DNA of 53,555 nt, from the NCBI GenBank assembly GCA_016928235.1, contig JAFGLD010000245.1, forward strand, positions 1-53,555, in the 5' to 3' direction. The stretch's first letter is position 1, and the number at the start of each line of letters is the position of its first letter. Source of the DNA: Anaerolineae bacterium. GTDB taxonomy: Bacteria > Chloroflexota > Anaerolineae > Aggregatilineales > UBA3940. The notes below the pieces were generated by a model. That model saw nothing but the letters and a program-made list of their open reading frames with translations. It had not been told where the DNA came from and did no database searches. Shown here piece by piece: positions 27,823 through 36,974 of the stretch. Both the position numbers and the translations under genes were made by a program.

Positions 27823-30800
27823 ATGTTTCAACCGGTTTCACCTAAAGTCGATGTTCAGGCGCTGGAACAGTCTCAGCTTGACTTCTGGCGCGAGCACGAT
27901 GTTTTCAAGCGCACAATGAGCGAGCGTGCTGACGGGCCGCGCTACGTTTTCTACGAGGGCCCGCCGACCGCCAATGGTCGCCCCGGTACCCATCATGTGC
28001 TGGCACGTGCTTTCAAGGATATGTTTCCCCGCTACAAGACGATGCGCGGACACTATGTCTTGCGCAAGGGCGGTTGGGATACCCACGGCCTGCCCGTCGA
28101 GAACGAAGTTGAGAAGCAGTTGGGTTTCAAGCACAAGCACGAGATCGAGAGCTATGGCATCGCCGAATTCAACGCTAAGTGCAGGGAAAGCGCCTTCGGC
28201 TATATCAAGGATTGGACGCGGCTCACCGAGCGCATCGCCTTCTGGGTAGATGTCGACCACCCATACATCACCTTCACCAACGATTATATCCAGACGGTCT
28301 GGTGGATTCTGCGTCAGTACTGGGATCAAGATTTACTCTATCAGGGCCATAAGGTCGTCCCTTACTGCCCTCGCTGCGGCACGCCGCTCTCCAGCCACGA
28401 GGTCAACCAGGGTTACCAGAACAACACCCCCGACCCGTCGATCTTCGTCCGCTTCAAGGTCAAGGACCAGGCCGATATCTACTTCCTGGTCTGGACGACC
28501 ACGCCCTGGACGCTGCCCGGCAATGTGGCATTGGCAGTCGGCGCGGATATGGATTACGTCAAGGTGCAGGGGACAAACGATGCCGGGCAGACCGAGACAC
28601 TGATTATGGCCGATGCTCTCCGTGAACATGCCCTGGCCGACAAGATTGATAGCTATACTGTCGTCGAGCATCTCAAGGGGAGCGACCTGGCCGGAATGCA
28701 CTACGAGCCGCTCTACACCTTCCTACCGGTCGAGCAAGACTATGCCTATGTCATCACCGGCGATTTTGTCAGTACCGAGGAAGGCACCGGTATCGTCCAC
28801 ATCGCCCCGGCCTTTGGCGCCGACGATATGGCGGTGGGCCGGCAGTACAACCTGCCCGTCTTGCAGACGGTCGCCCCGGATGGCGGGTTCATCCCGGAGG
28901 TTACGCTGTGGGCAGGCGTATGGGTCAAAAATGCCGATCCCCAGATCATCAAAGAGCTGGTCGGGCGCGGGCTGATGTTCAGGCACGGGATTACCCATCA
29001 CACCTACCCGTTCTGCTGGCGCTGCGACACCGCATTGCTTTACTATGCAAGACCAACCTGGTACATCCGCACCACCGCCCATCGAGAGAACCTGGTGGGG
29101 CTCAACAAAACCATCAATTGGGTACCGGAGCATATCCGTGATGGACGATTTGGTGACTGGTTGGAGAATAATGTCGATTGGGCGCTGGGCCGCGAGCGCT
29201 ACTGGGGGACGCCGTTGCCGGTCTGGATTTGTGACGAGTGTGGGCACCAACATTGCATTGGTGGGGTGCAGGAGCTGACCGGTCTGACCGGGGAGGACCA
29301 ATCCGGGCTCGATCTGCATCGCCCCTACGTCGATGAGATCACCTGGAACTGCCGGGAGTGCGGCAAGGGCGCCATGCGCCGCGTGCCGGAGGTGATCGAC
29401 TGCTGGTTCGACTCCGGCTCGATGCCCTTTGCCCAATGGGGCTACCCCTATGAGAACGCCGACCTGTTCAAAGAGCAGTACCCGGCCGACTTTATCTGTG
29501 AGGCCATCGACCAGACCCGCGGCTGGTTCTACTCGCTGCACGCCATCAGCACGCTGCTGATGAACAGTGTGGCCTACAAGAATATCATCTGCCTGGGGCA
29601 CATTCTGGACGAGAAAGGCGTCAAGGCATCCAAGCACCTGGGAAACGTGGTCGATCCCTGGTCGGTGCTCAACCAGTACGGGGCCGATACGTTTCGTTGG
29701 TACATGTACACGGCCGGCCCTCCCGGCGAATCACGCCGCTTCTCGGTCGAGCTGGTCGGGCAGGTCTACCGCGGCTTCTGGTCAACGCTGTGGAACACCT
29801 ACAGCTTCTTTGTGACCTATGCCAACCTGGACAACTTCGATCCCACTCAGGTCGATGTGCCGGCCGCCGAGCGCAGCCTGCTGGATCGCTGGATCCTGGC
29901 CGAGCTGCACGCCCTGGTGCGTGATGTGACGCAGGCGTATGAGACTTATGATGTGACCAATGCCACCCGGCCCATCGAGAAATTCGTGGTCGATCTGGTC
30001 AGCAACTGGTATGTCAGGCGCTCTCGCCCGCGCTTCTGGAAGAGCGGCAACGATGCCGACAAGACCGCCGCACAGCTGACCCTCTATGAGTGCCTGGTAA
30101 CCGTCGCCCGGCTGCTGGCCCCGACCATGCCTTTCATGGCCGAGGCGCTGTACCGCAACCTGGTCGGCTCGGTGGAGGAAGGGACGGCTGACAGCGTCCA
30201 CCTGGCCGAGTGGCCGGCCTATGACGAGGCGTTAATCGACCAGAAAGTGATCGACGAGATGCGCCTGGTGATGCGGCTGGTGAGCCTCGGACATGCTGCC
30301 CGCAACAATGCCCAGATCAAGGTGCGCCAGCCGCTGGCCGAGGTGGCCTTTGCAGTGCCGGCCGATCAATTCGACGTGGTGCGCGCCTATACGCCGATCA
30401 TCGCTGATGAGCTGAACGTCAAAACGATCAGCACGCTCGATGAGCCCGGCGAGCTGGTTTCCTACAGCCTGAACCCGCTGCCGCAGGTGCTTGGGCAGCG
30501 CCTTAAGGGCGATTTCCCGGCCGTGCAGAAGCTGTTGCGTGAAGGCGACCAACACGAGCGGGCGCTGGCGCTGCTGGCCGGGCAGAACATCGCCGTGTCA
30601 TACAACGGCAAGGAAGTCGTCTTGACACCGGAGGAAGTCGAGGTGCGTGTCAGTCCGGCAACCGGTTATGCTGTTGCCCAGGAAGCAAGCTATCTGGCTG
30701 CCCTTGACATCACCCTGACCGATGACTTGCTATCCGAGGGACTGGCTAGAGAGTTCATCCGCCGGGTGCAGACCGCCCGCCGCGAGGCCGATTTCAACGT

Positions 30801-30990
30801 CTCCGATCGCATCATCACGACTTACGCTGCCGGCGAGAAGCTGGCCAAAGCGGTCGAGCAGTTCGCCGACCTGATCAAGTCCGAGACGCTGACCGTCGAG
30901 CTAAAGGCGGTCGACGCGCCCACCGGCGAGCGGGTCGAGGAGCACAGCTTCGATGGCGAGACGCTCCAACTGGGTATCAATCGCCGCTAA
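27823..30990 (+). CDS. ileS: Isoleucyl-tRNA synthetase
   Basis: This class I synthetase charges tRNA-Ile. The HIGH region is PPTANGRPGTHHVLARAF, the usual form in the IleRS type with a longer C-terminal part. The CP1 editing domain includes VWTTTPWTLPGN. The position of KMSKS reads GVKASKHLGNVVDPW, with Ala for Met and His for the last Ser, which is a departure from consensus. Zinc-binding cysteine pairs are seen (CPRCG, CWRCD, CDECG, CRECG). Length 1055 residues fits the family. ATG 27823 follows GAGGTAGAAGAAGAA. A strong terminator follows. Confidence 0.97.
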   Translation: MFQPVSPKVDVQALEQSQLDFWREHDVFKRTMSERADGPRYVFYEGPPTANGRPGTHHVLARAFKDMFPRYKTMRGHYVLRKGGWDTHGLPVENEVEKQLGFKHKHEIESYGIAEFNAKCRESAFGYIKDWTRLTERIAFWVDVDHPYITFTNDYIQTVWWILRQYWDQDLLYQGHKVVPYCPRCGTPLSSHEVNQGYQNNTPDPSIFVRFKVKDQADIYFLVWTTTPWTLPGNVALAVGADMDYVKVQGTNDAGQTETLIMADALREHALADKIDSYTVVEHLKGSDLAGMHYEPLYTFLPVEQDYAYVITGDFVSTEEGTGIVHIAPAFGADDMAVGRQYNLPVLQTVAPDGGFIPEVTLWAGVWVKNADPQIIKELVGRGLMFRHGITHHTYPFCWRCDTALLYYARPTWYIRTTAHRENLVGLNKTINWVPEHIRDGRFGDWLENNVDWALGRERYWGTPLPVWICDECGHQHCIGGVQELTGLTGEDQSGLDLHRPYVDEITWNCRECGKGAMRRVPEVIDCWFDSGSMPFAQWGYPYENADLFKEQYPADFICEAIDQTRGWFYSLHAISTLLMNSVAYKNIICLGHILDEKGVKASKHLGNVVDPWSVLNQYGADTFRWYMYTAGPPGESRRFSVELVGQVYRGFWSTLWNTYSFFVTYANLDNFDPTQVDVPAAERSLLDRWILAELHALVRDVTQAYETYDVTNATRPIEKFVVDLVSNWYVRRSRPRFWKSGNDADKTAAQLTLYECLVTVARLLAPTMPFMAEALYRNLVGSVEEGTADSVHLAEWPAYDEALIDQKVIDEMRLVMRLVSLGHAARNNAQIKVRQPLAEVAFAVPADQFDVVRAYTPIIADELNVKTISTLDEPGELVSYSLNPLPQVLGQRLKGDFPAVQKLLREGDQHERALALLAGQNIAVSYNGKEVVLTPEEVEVRVSPATGYAVAQEASYLAALDITLTDDLLSEGLAREFIRRVQTARREADFNVSDRIITTYAAGEKLAKAVEQFADLIKSETLTVELKAVDAPTGERVEEHSFDGETLQLGINRR

Positions 30991-30993
30991 TTG

Positions 30994-31035
30994 AAAGGGG
31001 TGACTCCCCGACAAAGCCGGGGAGTCACCCCTTTT
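30994..31035 (+). terminator. Strong intrinsic terminator of ileS
   Basis: A-run, then a perfect 14-bp stem (GGGGTGACTCCCCG at 30997-31010, complement at 31018-31031) with a 7-base loop and TTTT. It marks the boundary between the ileS unit and the accessory patch. Confidence 0.9.
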
Positions 31036-31080
31036 GCAAAAACAAACATCGGCCCTCATGTTTAATCTCATGAGCTGATC

Positions 31081-31155
31081 ACGCTCGTTCTTGTCAATGA
31101 TCCGGACAGGCCGGCCGCGCGGCGCGGCGGTCGGTGACGTCCACCGATGCCTCGT
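31081..31155 (-). pseudogene. Degenerate remnant of rqcH 3' end (remnant 1)
   Basis: Read on the minus strand this encodes EASVDVTDRRAARP and, after a frameshift, GRPVRIIDKNER. These match the RqcH C-terminus EAAVEVDVTDRR and GRPGQVTYKNER (same spacing between GRP and KNER). Shared DNA blocks include CGCTCGTTCTT and CGGTCGGTGACGTC. It has lost the reading frame and about 20 bases. It lies just downstream of the stop codon of the gene at 31167-31838. Confidence 0.7.
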
Positions 31156-31166
31156 TGCGCACACAG

Positions 31167-31838
31167 TTATCGGTTAGCAAACCAGACCTGGTATTCCTCT
31201 ATCAAATCATAGTTGTCCGATTCCTCATCCGCTGCGGCCAGATCACATAGGGGGAACACAAACAAACCATACTTTTTTCTGATGCCGACCATCACACCGT
31301 AAGGTGCCAGAATGTCCGCCTCGACATTCAGTACAGTGAGCTTGTCCCCGGGCTGAAATAGCCCTCTATCTTGCCACTCGTCTATTTCCGCCACGAAAGG
31401 AAAAGTGAGACTGGCTGACAGGTGATCGCGCCAGGCCTCAAACGCCGCCACCGTATCATCCGGATCGATACCTTCTAACACCGCCCGGATCGCTTCTCCT
31501 TCCGGACCTATGGCAAACCAGAAGGAATGCGCGCTGATGCGCTCTTCCACTTCCTCGACCTGTTCTTCAGTATCCCTGGCCTGAGCCGGCTGGATGTCGC
31601 CAACACCCAGTACGAGCTCTGCCCAATTTGTCCCGGCTTCTTCACATTGCTTGATGACCTCCAGGGGCATATTTTCCAGCGTGATGCTGTCTAATTGAAT
31701 GGTGACCAGCTTTTCACCTTTGTAGGTGTGGAATCCGACCACCCGGCCCTGCCATCCTCCAACATCCTGCCCGTTGTCAGGATCGACCGTGCCGGACTTG
31801 ACGGCGACCGAGTCGCCGACTTTGAATTGATTGCTCAT
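31167..31838 (-). CDS. Hypothetical protein between rqcH remnants
   Basis: I do not recognise this 223-residue soluble protein. The start at 31838 (MSNQFKVGDSVAVKSGT) is chosen for its GAGGGAAAC site; the upstream ATG adds only four residues. The N-terminal 55 residues look like a small SH3/KOW-type barrel (VGDSVAVKSGTV, WQGRVVGFHTYKGEKLVTI). An acidic linker (QARDTEEQVEEVEERI) is followed by an alpha/beta region ending GIRKKYGLFVFPLCDLA. No signal peptide or catalytic motif. It stands alone between two partial copies of the rqcH 3' end, which suggests it arrived by recombination. Confidence 0.7.
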   Translation of the reverse strand: MSNQFKVGDSVAVKSGTVDPDNGQDVGGWQGRVVGFHTYKGEKLVTIQLDSITLENMPLEVIKQCEEAGTNWAELVLGVGDIQPAQARDTEEQVEEVEERISAHSFWFAIGPEGEAIRAVLEGIDPDDTVAAFEAWRDHLSASLTFPFVAEIDEWQDRGLFQPGDKLTVLNVEADILAPYGVMVGIRKKYGLFVFPLCDLAAADEESDNYDLIEEYQVWFANR

Positions 31839-31964
31839 CGTTTCCCTCACTGAAAAGCTTTATTGGTGAATGTCTACAGTCTACAACCGGTTCATCGGTG
31901 ATGCCAAACCACAGCAGCTCGGTTCCAGCAGGACAGGCTGTCGATTCTCATTACCTGAAACGCA

Positions 31965-32093
31965 TCACTCACCTTTTGCCCTGACCGTCACCACCCGCTC
32001 ATTCTTGTAAGTCACCTGCCCCGGCCTGCCGCCCTTGATCGGCCGCACGGTGCGACGGTCGGTGACATCTACCTCCACCAATGGACCGTGGAA
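31965..32093 (-). pseudogene. Remnant of a diverged rqcH 3' end (remnant 2)
   Basis: On the minus strand it encodes VEVDVTDRRTVRPIKGGR through VTYKNERVVTVRAKGE and a stop codon, in one intact frame. This is the C-terminus of RqcH with one internal amino-acid change and a different last few residues. The core 96 bases (31984-32079) align without gaps to 33680-33775 with 8 differences: 6 are synonymous and 2 lie in one Tyr-to-Thr codon. Similarity ends abruptly on the 5' side near 32080-32093. There is no start codon, so it is a truncated gene end. The surrounding intergenic DNA (31839-32206) has nothing else recognisable. Confidence 0.85.
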
Positions 32094-32206
32094 CATCCAG
32101 GCGACAGCGAAAATCCGAGATCATCAAGCTTGCTATTCCCTGCAAGGTTCTGGATCTTGGTGTATGCTTGACCAGGGAGTAGAAAGCGCACAAGGAGCAC
32201 CAAGAA

Positions 32207-33547
32207 ATGAAGCATCGCCCCATTAAAATGCACCAACAACTACAAGTGTTGAGCCTTTCCCTGCCGACCCTGCTCACCCTGGTGGGGTGCCAGCCGGCGG
32301 TATCGACGCCAACGACTGCCCTGGAGCATATCGCCGAGGTACCTGGCATGCCGTTGTCTGAGGTATCTCCGACGCAGACTAACTCTTCCACTCCGACCGT
32401 GCAGACTACGATCCCTGCTCCGACTGCGTCCCCAACGCAAGCGGCACTCCCCACCTCGACTGCGACCCAGATGCAAGCAGCGACTCCTGCCACAGCAATA
32501 TGCCCGACGACCAGCGAAGGAGCCATCGAACCCCAGTGCCAGGCATTGGTAGCTATCTATCAGGCAACTGGGGGAGAAGATTGGCGCAAAAGTGACGGTT
32601 GGTTGAGCAACCAACCGATCTGTACCTGGTATGGCGTCACATGCGCTGATGGACAAGTCATCGAGCTTGTTCTTAACGATAACAATCTGCGGAGAGCACT
32701 GCCGCCAGAGATCGGACAGCTGGTCAGCCTCCAGGTGCTCGACATGAGAAATTTCGTTGAGGGTAGCGTTACGCCCAACCAGCTCACGGAGCTGCCGCCG
32801 GCAATCGGGCAACTGAAACACCTGCAATCGCTGAGGTTGGGCAGCAACAAGATTGCAGAATTGCCGCCGGAGATTGGCCAGTTGTCCAGCCTCCGGATGT
32901 TGTCCATGAGTATGAATCAGCTCATAGAATTGCCGCCAGAGATCGGCCAACTGACTGGCCTCCAGATACTGGATCTGTCAGCCAACCAGATCACAGTCCT
33001 GGCGCCAGAGATCGGGCAGTTGGTCGGTCTTCAGGAGCTGTACCTGGACTTGAACCAGCTCACGAAACTGCAGCCAGAGATCGGCCAGTTGTCCAGCCTC
33101 CAGGAGCTGTCGCTATTTAGCAACCAACTCACAATCCTGCCATCAGAGATCGGGCAGCTGTCTGGTCTCCGAAAGCTATATTTGCGGAAAAACCAGCTCA
33201 AGCAACTCCCATCTGAGATCGGCCGGCTTGCCAGCCTTCAGGAGCTCGATCTGGGATATAACCAACTCATAGCGCTGCCGCCAGAGATCGGTCAGCTGGC
33301 CAGTCTTGAGAGGCTGACTCTGTTCAAAAACCAGCTTACACAAGTGCCACCCGAGATTGGGCGTTTGACCAGTCTCCAAGATCTGCTTCTGTCTGGCAAC
33401 CAGCTGACGGATCTGCCGCTGGAGATTGGTCAGCTGCCCAACCTCCGGATGCTGCTGCTGTATGACAATCCACTAGCGCAGCTACCGTTGGAGATTTGCC
33501 AGATCCCTGAGCTGAAAGTTAATCCGCTTGAGCTGTGCAGTAAATGA
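32207..33547 (+). CDS. Leucine-rich-repeat lipoprotein
   Basis: A 446-residue exported protein. The signal peptide ends in a lipobox LVGC (about residues 24-27). A Thr/Pro/Ser-rich linker of roughly 75 residues follows, then a cap with the pattern ATGGEDWRKSDGWLS and CTWYGVTC known from bacterial LRR proteins. About 12 leucine-rich repeats of 23 residues follow, consensus LxxLxxLxLxxNQLxxLPPEIGQ; one early repeat is longer by six residues. It would be displayed on the cell surface as a binding scaffold; the ligand is unknown. AAGGAG lies upstream of the ATG at 32207. It sits opposite in strand to rqcH and between rqcH and remnant 2, in the apparent insertion patch. Confidence 0.85.
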   Translation: MKHRPIKMHQQLQVLSLSLPTLLTLVGCQPAVSTPTTALEHIAEVPGMPLSEVSPTQTNSSTPTVQTTIPAPTASPTQAALPTSTATQMQAATPATAICPTTSEGAIEPQCQALVAIYQATGGEDWRKSDGWLSNQPICTWYGVTCADGQVIELVLNDNNLRRALPPEIGQLVSLQVLDMRNFVEGSVTPNQLTELPPAIGQLKHLQSLRLGSNKIAELPPEIGQLSSLRMLSMSMNQLIELPPEIGQLTGLQILDLSANQITVLAPEIGQLVGLQELYLDLNQLTKLQPEIGQLSSLQELSLFSNQLTILPSEIGQLSGLRKLYLRKNQLKQLPSEIGRLASLQELDLGYNQLIALPPEIGQLASLERLTLFKNQLTQVPPEIGRLTSLQDLLLSGNQLTDLPLEIGQLPNLRMLLLYDNPLAQLPLEICQIPELKVNPLELCSK

Positions 33548-33666
33548 CTGTCGACGCCCCCTAAAACCGGAACCGGGCTGCTTGATGCGGCCTGGTGTTA
33601 CCTATCGGTCAATTCCTGCGGTTACTCATCACCCATCACTCAAACGATTTGCTGTGTAATCGTCCA

Positions 33667-35355
33667 TCACTTGCTTTTTACCGTCACCACCCGCTCGTTC
33701 TTATACGTCACCTGCCCCGGCCTGCCGCCCTTGATCGGCCGCACGTAGCGACGGTCGGTGACGTCGACTTCCACCGCTGCTTCGCCCCGGCCTGCCGAGT
33801 ACAGCGCCGCCAGCTCAGCCGCCCGCCGGATGACCTCCTCAGGGATCGGTCTCCCATCGTTGCGGATGATGACATGGCTGCCGGGTCTGCCGCGCGCGTG
33901 CACCCACAAGTCGCCGGGCTTCGATTTCTCGGTGACCAGCACGTGGTTCTGTTCAGCGTTGCGCCCGACCAGGATCACGAAGCCGTCGGCGGTTGTTATC
34001 CGCCGGATGCCCGGCTTGCCCGATTTTGGCCCGCGGGCCTTCTCACCCTGCCAATAGCCAGCCTGTTGAAGCTGCTCCCGCACCGCGTCGATCTCCGGCC
34101 AGCTCTCCGCCAGGTCGAGATCGGTAGCCATCTGTGCCAGGTAAGCCGCCTCCTGCTCGGCCGCCTCGCGCAGCTTGGGAACATCGGCGGCGGCCCGTTT
34201 GGCTTTGTCGTAGCGTTCAAAACAGCGGTTGGCATTCTCGACTGGCGTCAGCGTTGGGTCGATCTCAATGCTCAGCAGCGGTCCGCCCGGTTCATACTGG
34301 GCCTGGAAGAAGTTCTGCCCGGAGCGGATGGTCGGGCCGTAGGCCAGCAACAGCTCGCCCTGCTTGCGCAGCATCTCGATGTCCTCGGCAGTCGCTTCTT
34401 CCCTTTCCAGCGCCGCTAGCTTACGCTGGATGCGCTTATCAGCTGCCTCGATCTGGGCCTGGAGGGGCTTCTTGCCCGCCGCGTAAGCCTGATCCTTGAC
34501 CGGCGCGCCAAAGTAAGCTGCCATGGCCGCGCTGATGCCATCGATGGGGGTATAGGTGCGATGGGTCAGTGCATAGGCTGCAAAAGCCCGATATCCCCCT
34601 TCCTCCTCCGCCGGGACGACACAGGGCTGCCATCGATGGGCCGCCACATCGTCCATCAGCGTCTTCAAAGCATCGTGGACGATCTTGCCGGAGAGATCGA
34701 AGGCGGGAGCCTCGGCGTCCTCGCACGAACGGTAGATGATCTCCCGGGCCAGCAGCGGGCTGATGCCGGCAATGCGTTCAACCAGCACCCGCCAGGCCGG
34801 TCTATCGCCTGCCTGGGCCAGGAAAGCGGTCACCAGCCCCGGCGTCAGCATGTCCGGGAGATCCTTCTGCTGGCTTGGCGGTGGGACATAGGGCTTGCCG
34901 GGCATGATGGTCCGGACACGGTTCTCCCCCGGCCCGATCCGCCGCAGGCAGTCCATGATCTCCCCTTCGAGGGTCAGGATGATATTGCTGCGCTGATCCA
35001 TAAGCTCGGCGATCAGGCGTGTGTCGCCGATCTCGCCGGAGAAATCCAGGGCGATGATACGCTCCCACGGCGGCTGCTCGATGCCCACCAGCCGCGCCCC
35101 TTCGATGACCTTCTTGAGCCGCAGGAGCAGCGGCGACGGGTGCTCGACGCCCCTGCGCAGCTTCTCGGGTACCAGGTGGCAGCGCGCCGACTTGGCCGCC
35201 GCGTTGATCAGGAGATAATGTCGATGGTGCCCGGCGTAGATCTCGAAGCCCACCGACAGATCATCAGGCGCGACTACGTCCTGTACACGCCCATCGATGA
35301 GGGCGCTCTTAAGCTCATCGGCTAATGCCGCGATAGTAACTGAATCGACGTACAT
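33667..35355 (-). CDS. rqcH: RqcH / NFACT-family ribosome quality control protein
   Basis: RqcH binds stalled 50S subunits and directs alanine tailing of nascent chains. Older annotation calls it fibronectin-binding protein. The N-terminus MYVDSVTIAALADELKSAL opens the NFACT-N domain. A helical and coiled-coil middle (around residues 270-420, including KRAAADVPKLREAAEQEAAY) precedes the C-terminal NFACT-R domain (VHARGRPGSHVIIRNDGRP, then DVTDRRYVRPIKGG). Length 562 residues is normal. Two partial copies of its 3' end lie downstream. No rqcP homologue is visible in the window. Confidence 0.93.
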   Translation of the reverse strand: MYVDSVTIAALADELKSALIDGRVQDVVAPDDLSVGFEIYAGHHRHYLLINAAAKSARCHLVPEKLRRGVEHPSPLLLRLKKVIEGARLVGIEQPPWERIIALDFSGEIGDTRLIAELMDQRSNIILTLEGEIMDCLRRIGPGENRVRTIMPGKPYVPPPSQQKDLPDMLTPGLVTAFLAQAGDRPAWRVLVERIAGISPLLAREIIYRSCEDAEAPAFDLSGKIVHDALKTLMDDVAAHRWQPCVVPAEEEGGYRAFAAYALTHRTYTPIDGISAAMAAYFGAPVKDQAYAAGKKPLQAQIEAADKRIQRKLAALEREEATAEDIEMLRKQGELLLAYGPTIRSGQNFFQAQYEPGGPLLSIEIDPTLTPVENANRCFERYDKAKRAAADVPKLREAAEQEAAYLAQMATDLDLAESWPEIDAVREQLQQAGYWQGEKARGPKSGKPGIRRITTADGFVILVGRNAEQNHVLVTEKSKPGDLWVHARGRPGSHVIIRNDGRPIPEEVIRRAAELAALYSAGRGEAAVEVDVTDRRYVRPIKGGRPGQVTYKNERVVTVKSK

Positions 35356-35627
35356 AGGTTCAACTTTCTTGGTTGGACGCGAATACCTTGCTTATTGTCC
35401 ACCAATTTCACTAATTTCTCGAATTAAGATATCGGGCTCCTCCCCTCCATCCCACGCTGCTCGGATTTTGGGGGAGGCTGGGAGGGATCTCAGGTTCCAC
35501 ATATCAGGGCATGGCTAAAGCGTAGAGATGGTACAATTGCGAAAGTGTTCAAGCAAAAATCCCGTTGTACACTTAACCCACATACTTTGTCGATTGTGAT
35601 GCCTCGATAATCGAAGGGGTCGTTGAT

Positions 35628-36266
35628 ATGAGCGAGGAAAGACAGGAAAAGAGAAGGCCACTTTACGGCTATATCCTTTCGATCATAGTAATCGCCGCTG
35701 TCTTGCTAGCCCAGGTGCCAGGCGTTTTAGCGACACTGGAGCGTCAAGCTTATCTTGCTCAATATGTAAATTATGTAGGGATTGAGGACGGCTTGATCTA
35801 TTCGCGAGCCGTTGACCGACCAAACATCGCAACACCCACTCTGTTGGCATTACTTTTGTTTCTGTGTGGCGTAGCTGTTGCCCTGTATCGAAAACAGGGC
35901 GCCTGGCTTTGGATTCTCGGCATTGTCGCTCAGATACTGCTCTATGGCCTGGGATTACTATCAGGCCCTCTTGTCTTTGGCTCATTCTCGCACATCGACA
36001 GTGTGGATTACGACCAGCGTACCTTCAACCTGGCCTATAAGAACAACAATGAGAATGGCTTTTGTTACTATCTTTTCGAATGTGTAGGCACAGACGCTCC
36101 CTGTCACAAAATTGCTGCGTTCGGGCCAAACACAGACTCGAAGGTACTTGCAAGATACTTCGATGAAGGCAAAAGTGCCCAACTCTACCTGGATGCGGAG
36201 AGCAACACTTTGTCTGTTCAGTTAGAGGGTGAAATCTTGTACACATATGCTCTGACGCAACAGTAA
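35628..36266 (+). CDS. Hypothetical membrane protein
   Basis: The 212-residue product has three predicted membrane helices (about residues 14-32, 68-86 and 92-115). A C-terminal soluble domain of about 95 residues contains two cysteines (CYYLFECVGTDAPC has three in total) and resembles nothing I recognise. AAGGGG lies upstream of ATG 35628. A second small membrane protein follows 76 bases later, so they may be co-expressed. Confidence 0.6.
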   Translation: MSEERQEKRRPLYGYILSIIVIAAVLLAQVPGVLATLERQAYLAQYVNYVGIEDGLIYSRAVDRPNIATPTLLALLLFLCGVAVALYRKQGAWLWILGIVAQILLYGLGLLSGPLVFGSFSHIDSVDYDQRTFNLAYKNNNENGFCYYLFECVGTDAPCHKIAAFGPNTDSKVLARYFDEGKSAQLYLDAESNTLSVQLEGEILYTYALTQQ

Positions 36267-36342
36267 TTTGCAGGCGAATTCCGCCTGTCATACATTTTGC
36301 CGGGCACTTTCTGCATCGATGACCACTCATGAGAGGCGACAT

Positions 36343-36771
36343 ATGAGCCTTGTAATAATCTGGTTTCTCAGTGTATTCGTAGCCGCCACTGTTATTGGCC
36401 TGATTGCTCTATTTCTGATGAAGCGCTCTGCCAGACCCTCTGCGGAAAGCGCCGAAGTCGAAGCCGGTCCCCAGCAAGTGACTGGCTGGTTGATGGTCAC
36501 ACGGCTGGGCCTGGTTTCCTCCATCATCGCGCTGATCATTGCTATCGGCCTGGTCCCAATAGCAAACCTGCCAGGAGAGATGTCCCTACCGGCGTTTATC
36601 TATGCGCTGCTGGCATTTCCTGTCTTCGTGGCACTGGGCATTGTCTTATCTCTTTTGGGTTATGTCTTCAAGCGTTATCGGAGCAGCCTGGCCGGCCTGA
36701 TTGTTGGTGGGCTGTCGGTCGTGTGGCTGGCGGCTTCTTACCTGATTCGCATATCGATGTTCGAACGCTGA
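36343..36771 (+). CDS. Hypothetical small membrane protein
   Basis: The start at ATG 36343 (MSLVIIWFLSVFVA) is chosen because it begins the first membrane helix and has a GAGG upstream; the frame is open from 36268. The 142-residue product has four hydrophobic segments, separated after the first by a charged loop (MKRSARPSAESAEVEAG). No known family was recognised. The gene is followed by an inverted-repeat structure. Confidence 0.6.
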   Translation: MSLVIIWFLSVFVAATVIGLIALFLMKRSARPSAESAEVEAGPQQVTGWLMVTRLGLVSSIIALIIAIGLVPIANLPGEMSLPAFIYALLAFPVFVALGIVLSLLGYVFKRYRSSLAGLIVGGLSVVWLAASYLIRISMFER

Positions 36772-36856
36772 AAGCCAGTGCTAAGGTGCTGCTTTTCCTG
36801 CCTGGCATGTTGCTGACCAGGCCCTGGAAACACTCCATTCCCTGACGGGAGATTTG

Positions 36857-36916
36857 TTTTTCTCGCCTAGAAAATTTGGTTTCTCGCCCGGAAAAATATT
36901 TTTCTAGGCGAGAAAC
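36857..36916. repeat. Three-fold TTTCTCGCC motif with inverted repeat, likely bidirectional terminator
   Basis: TTTCTCGCCTAGAAAA (36859-36874) is the exact complement of 36900-36915. A third, slightly altered copy, TTTCTCGCCCGGAAAA, lies between them at 36880-36895. It sits between converging genes. A- and T-runs flank the stems, so it may end transcription in both directions. Confidence 0.7.
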
Positions 36917-36974
36917 TTGCAACGCCAGGGCTTGTCTTGGTCAAGCAGCGGTAGGGGAATGGCATGAGCTGCGC

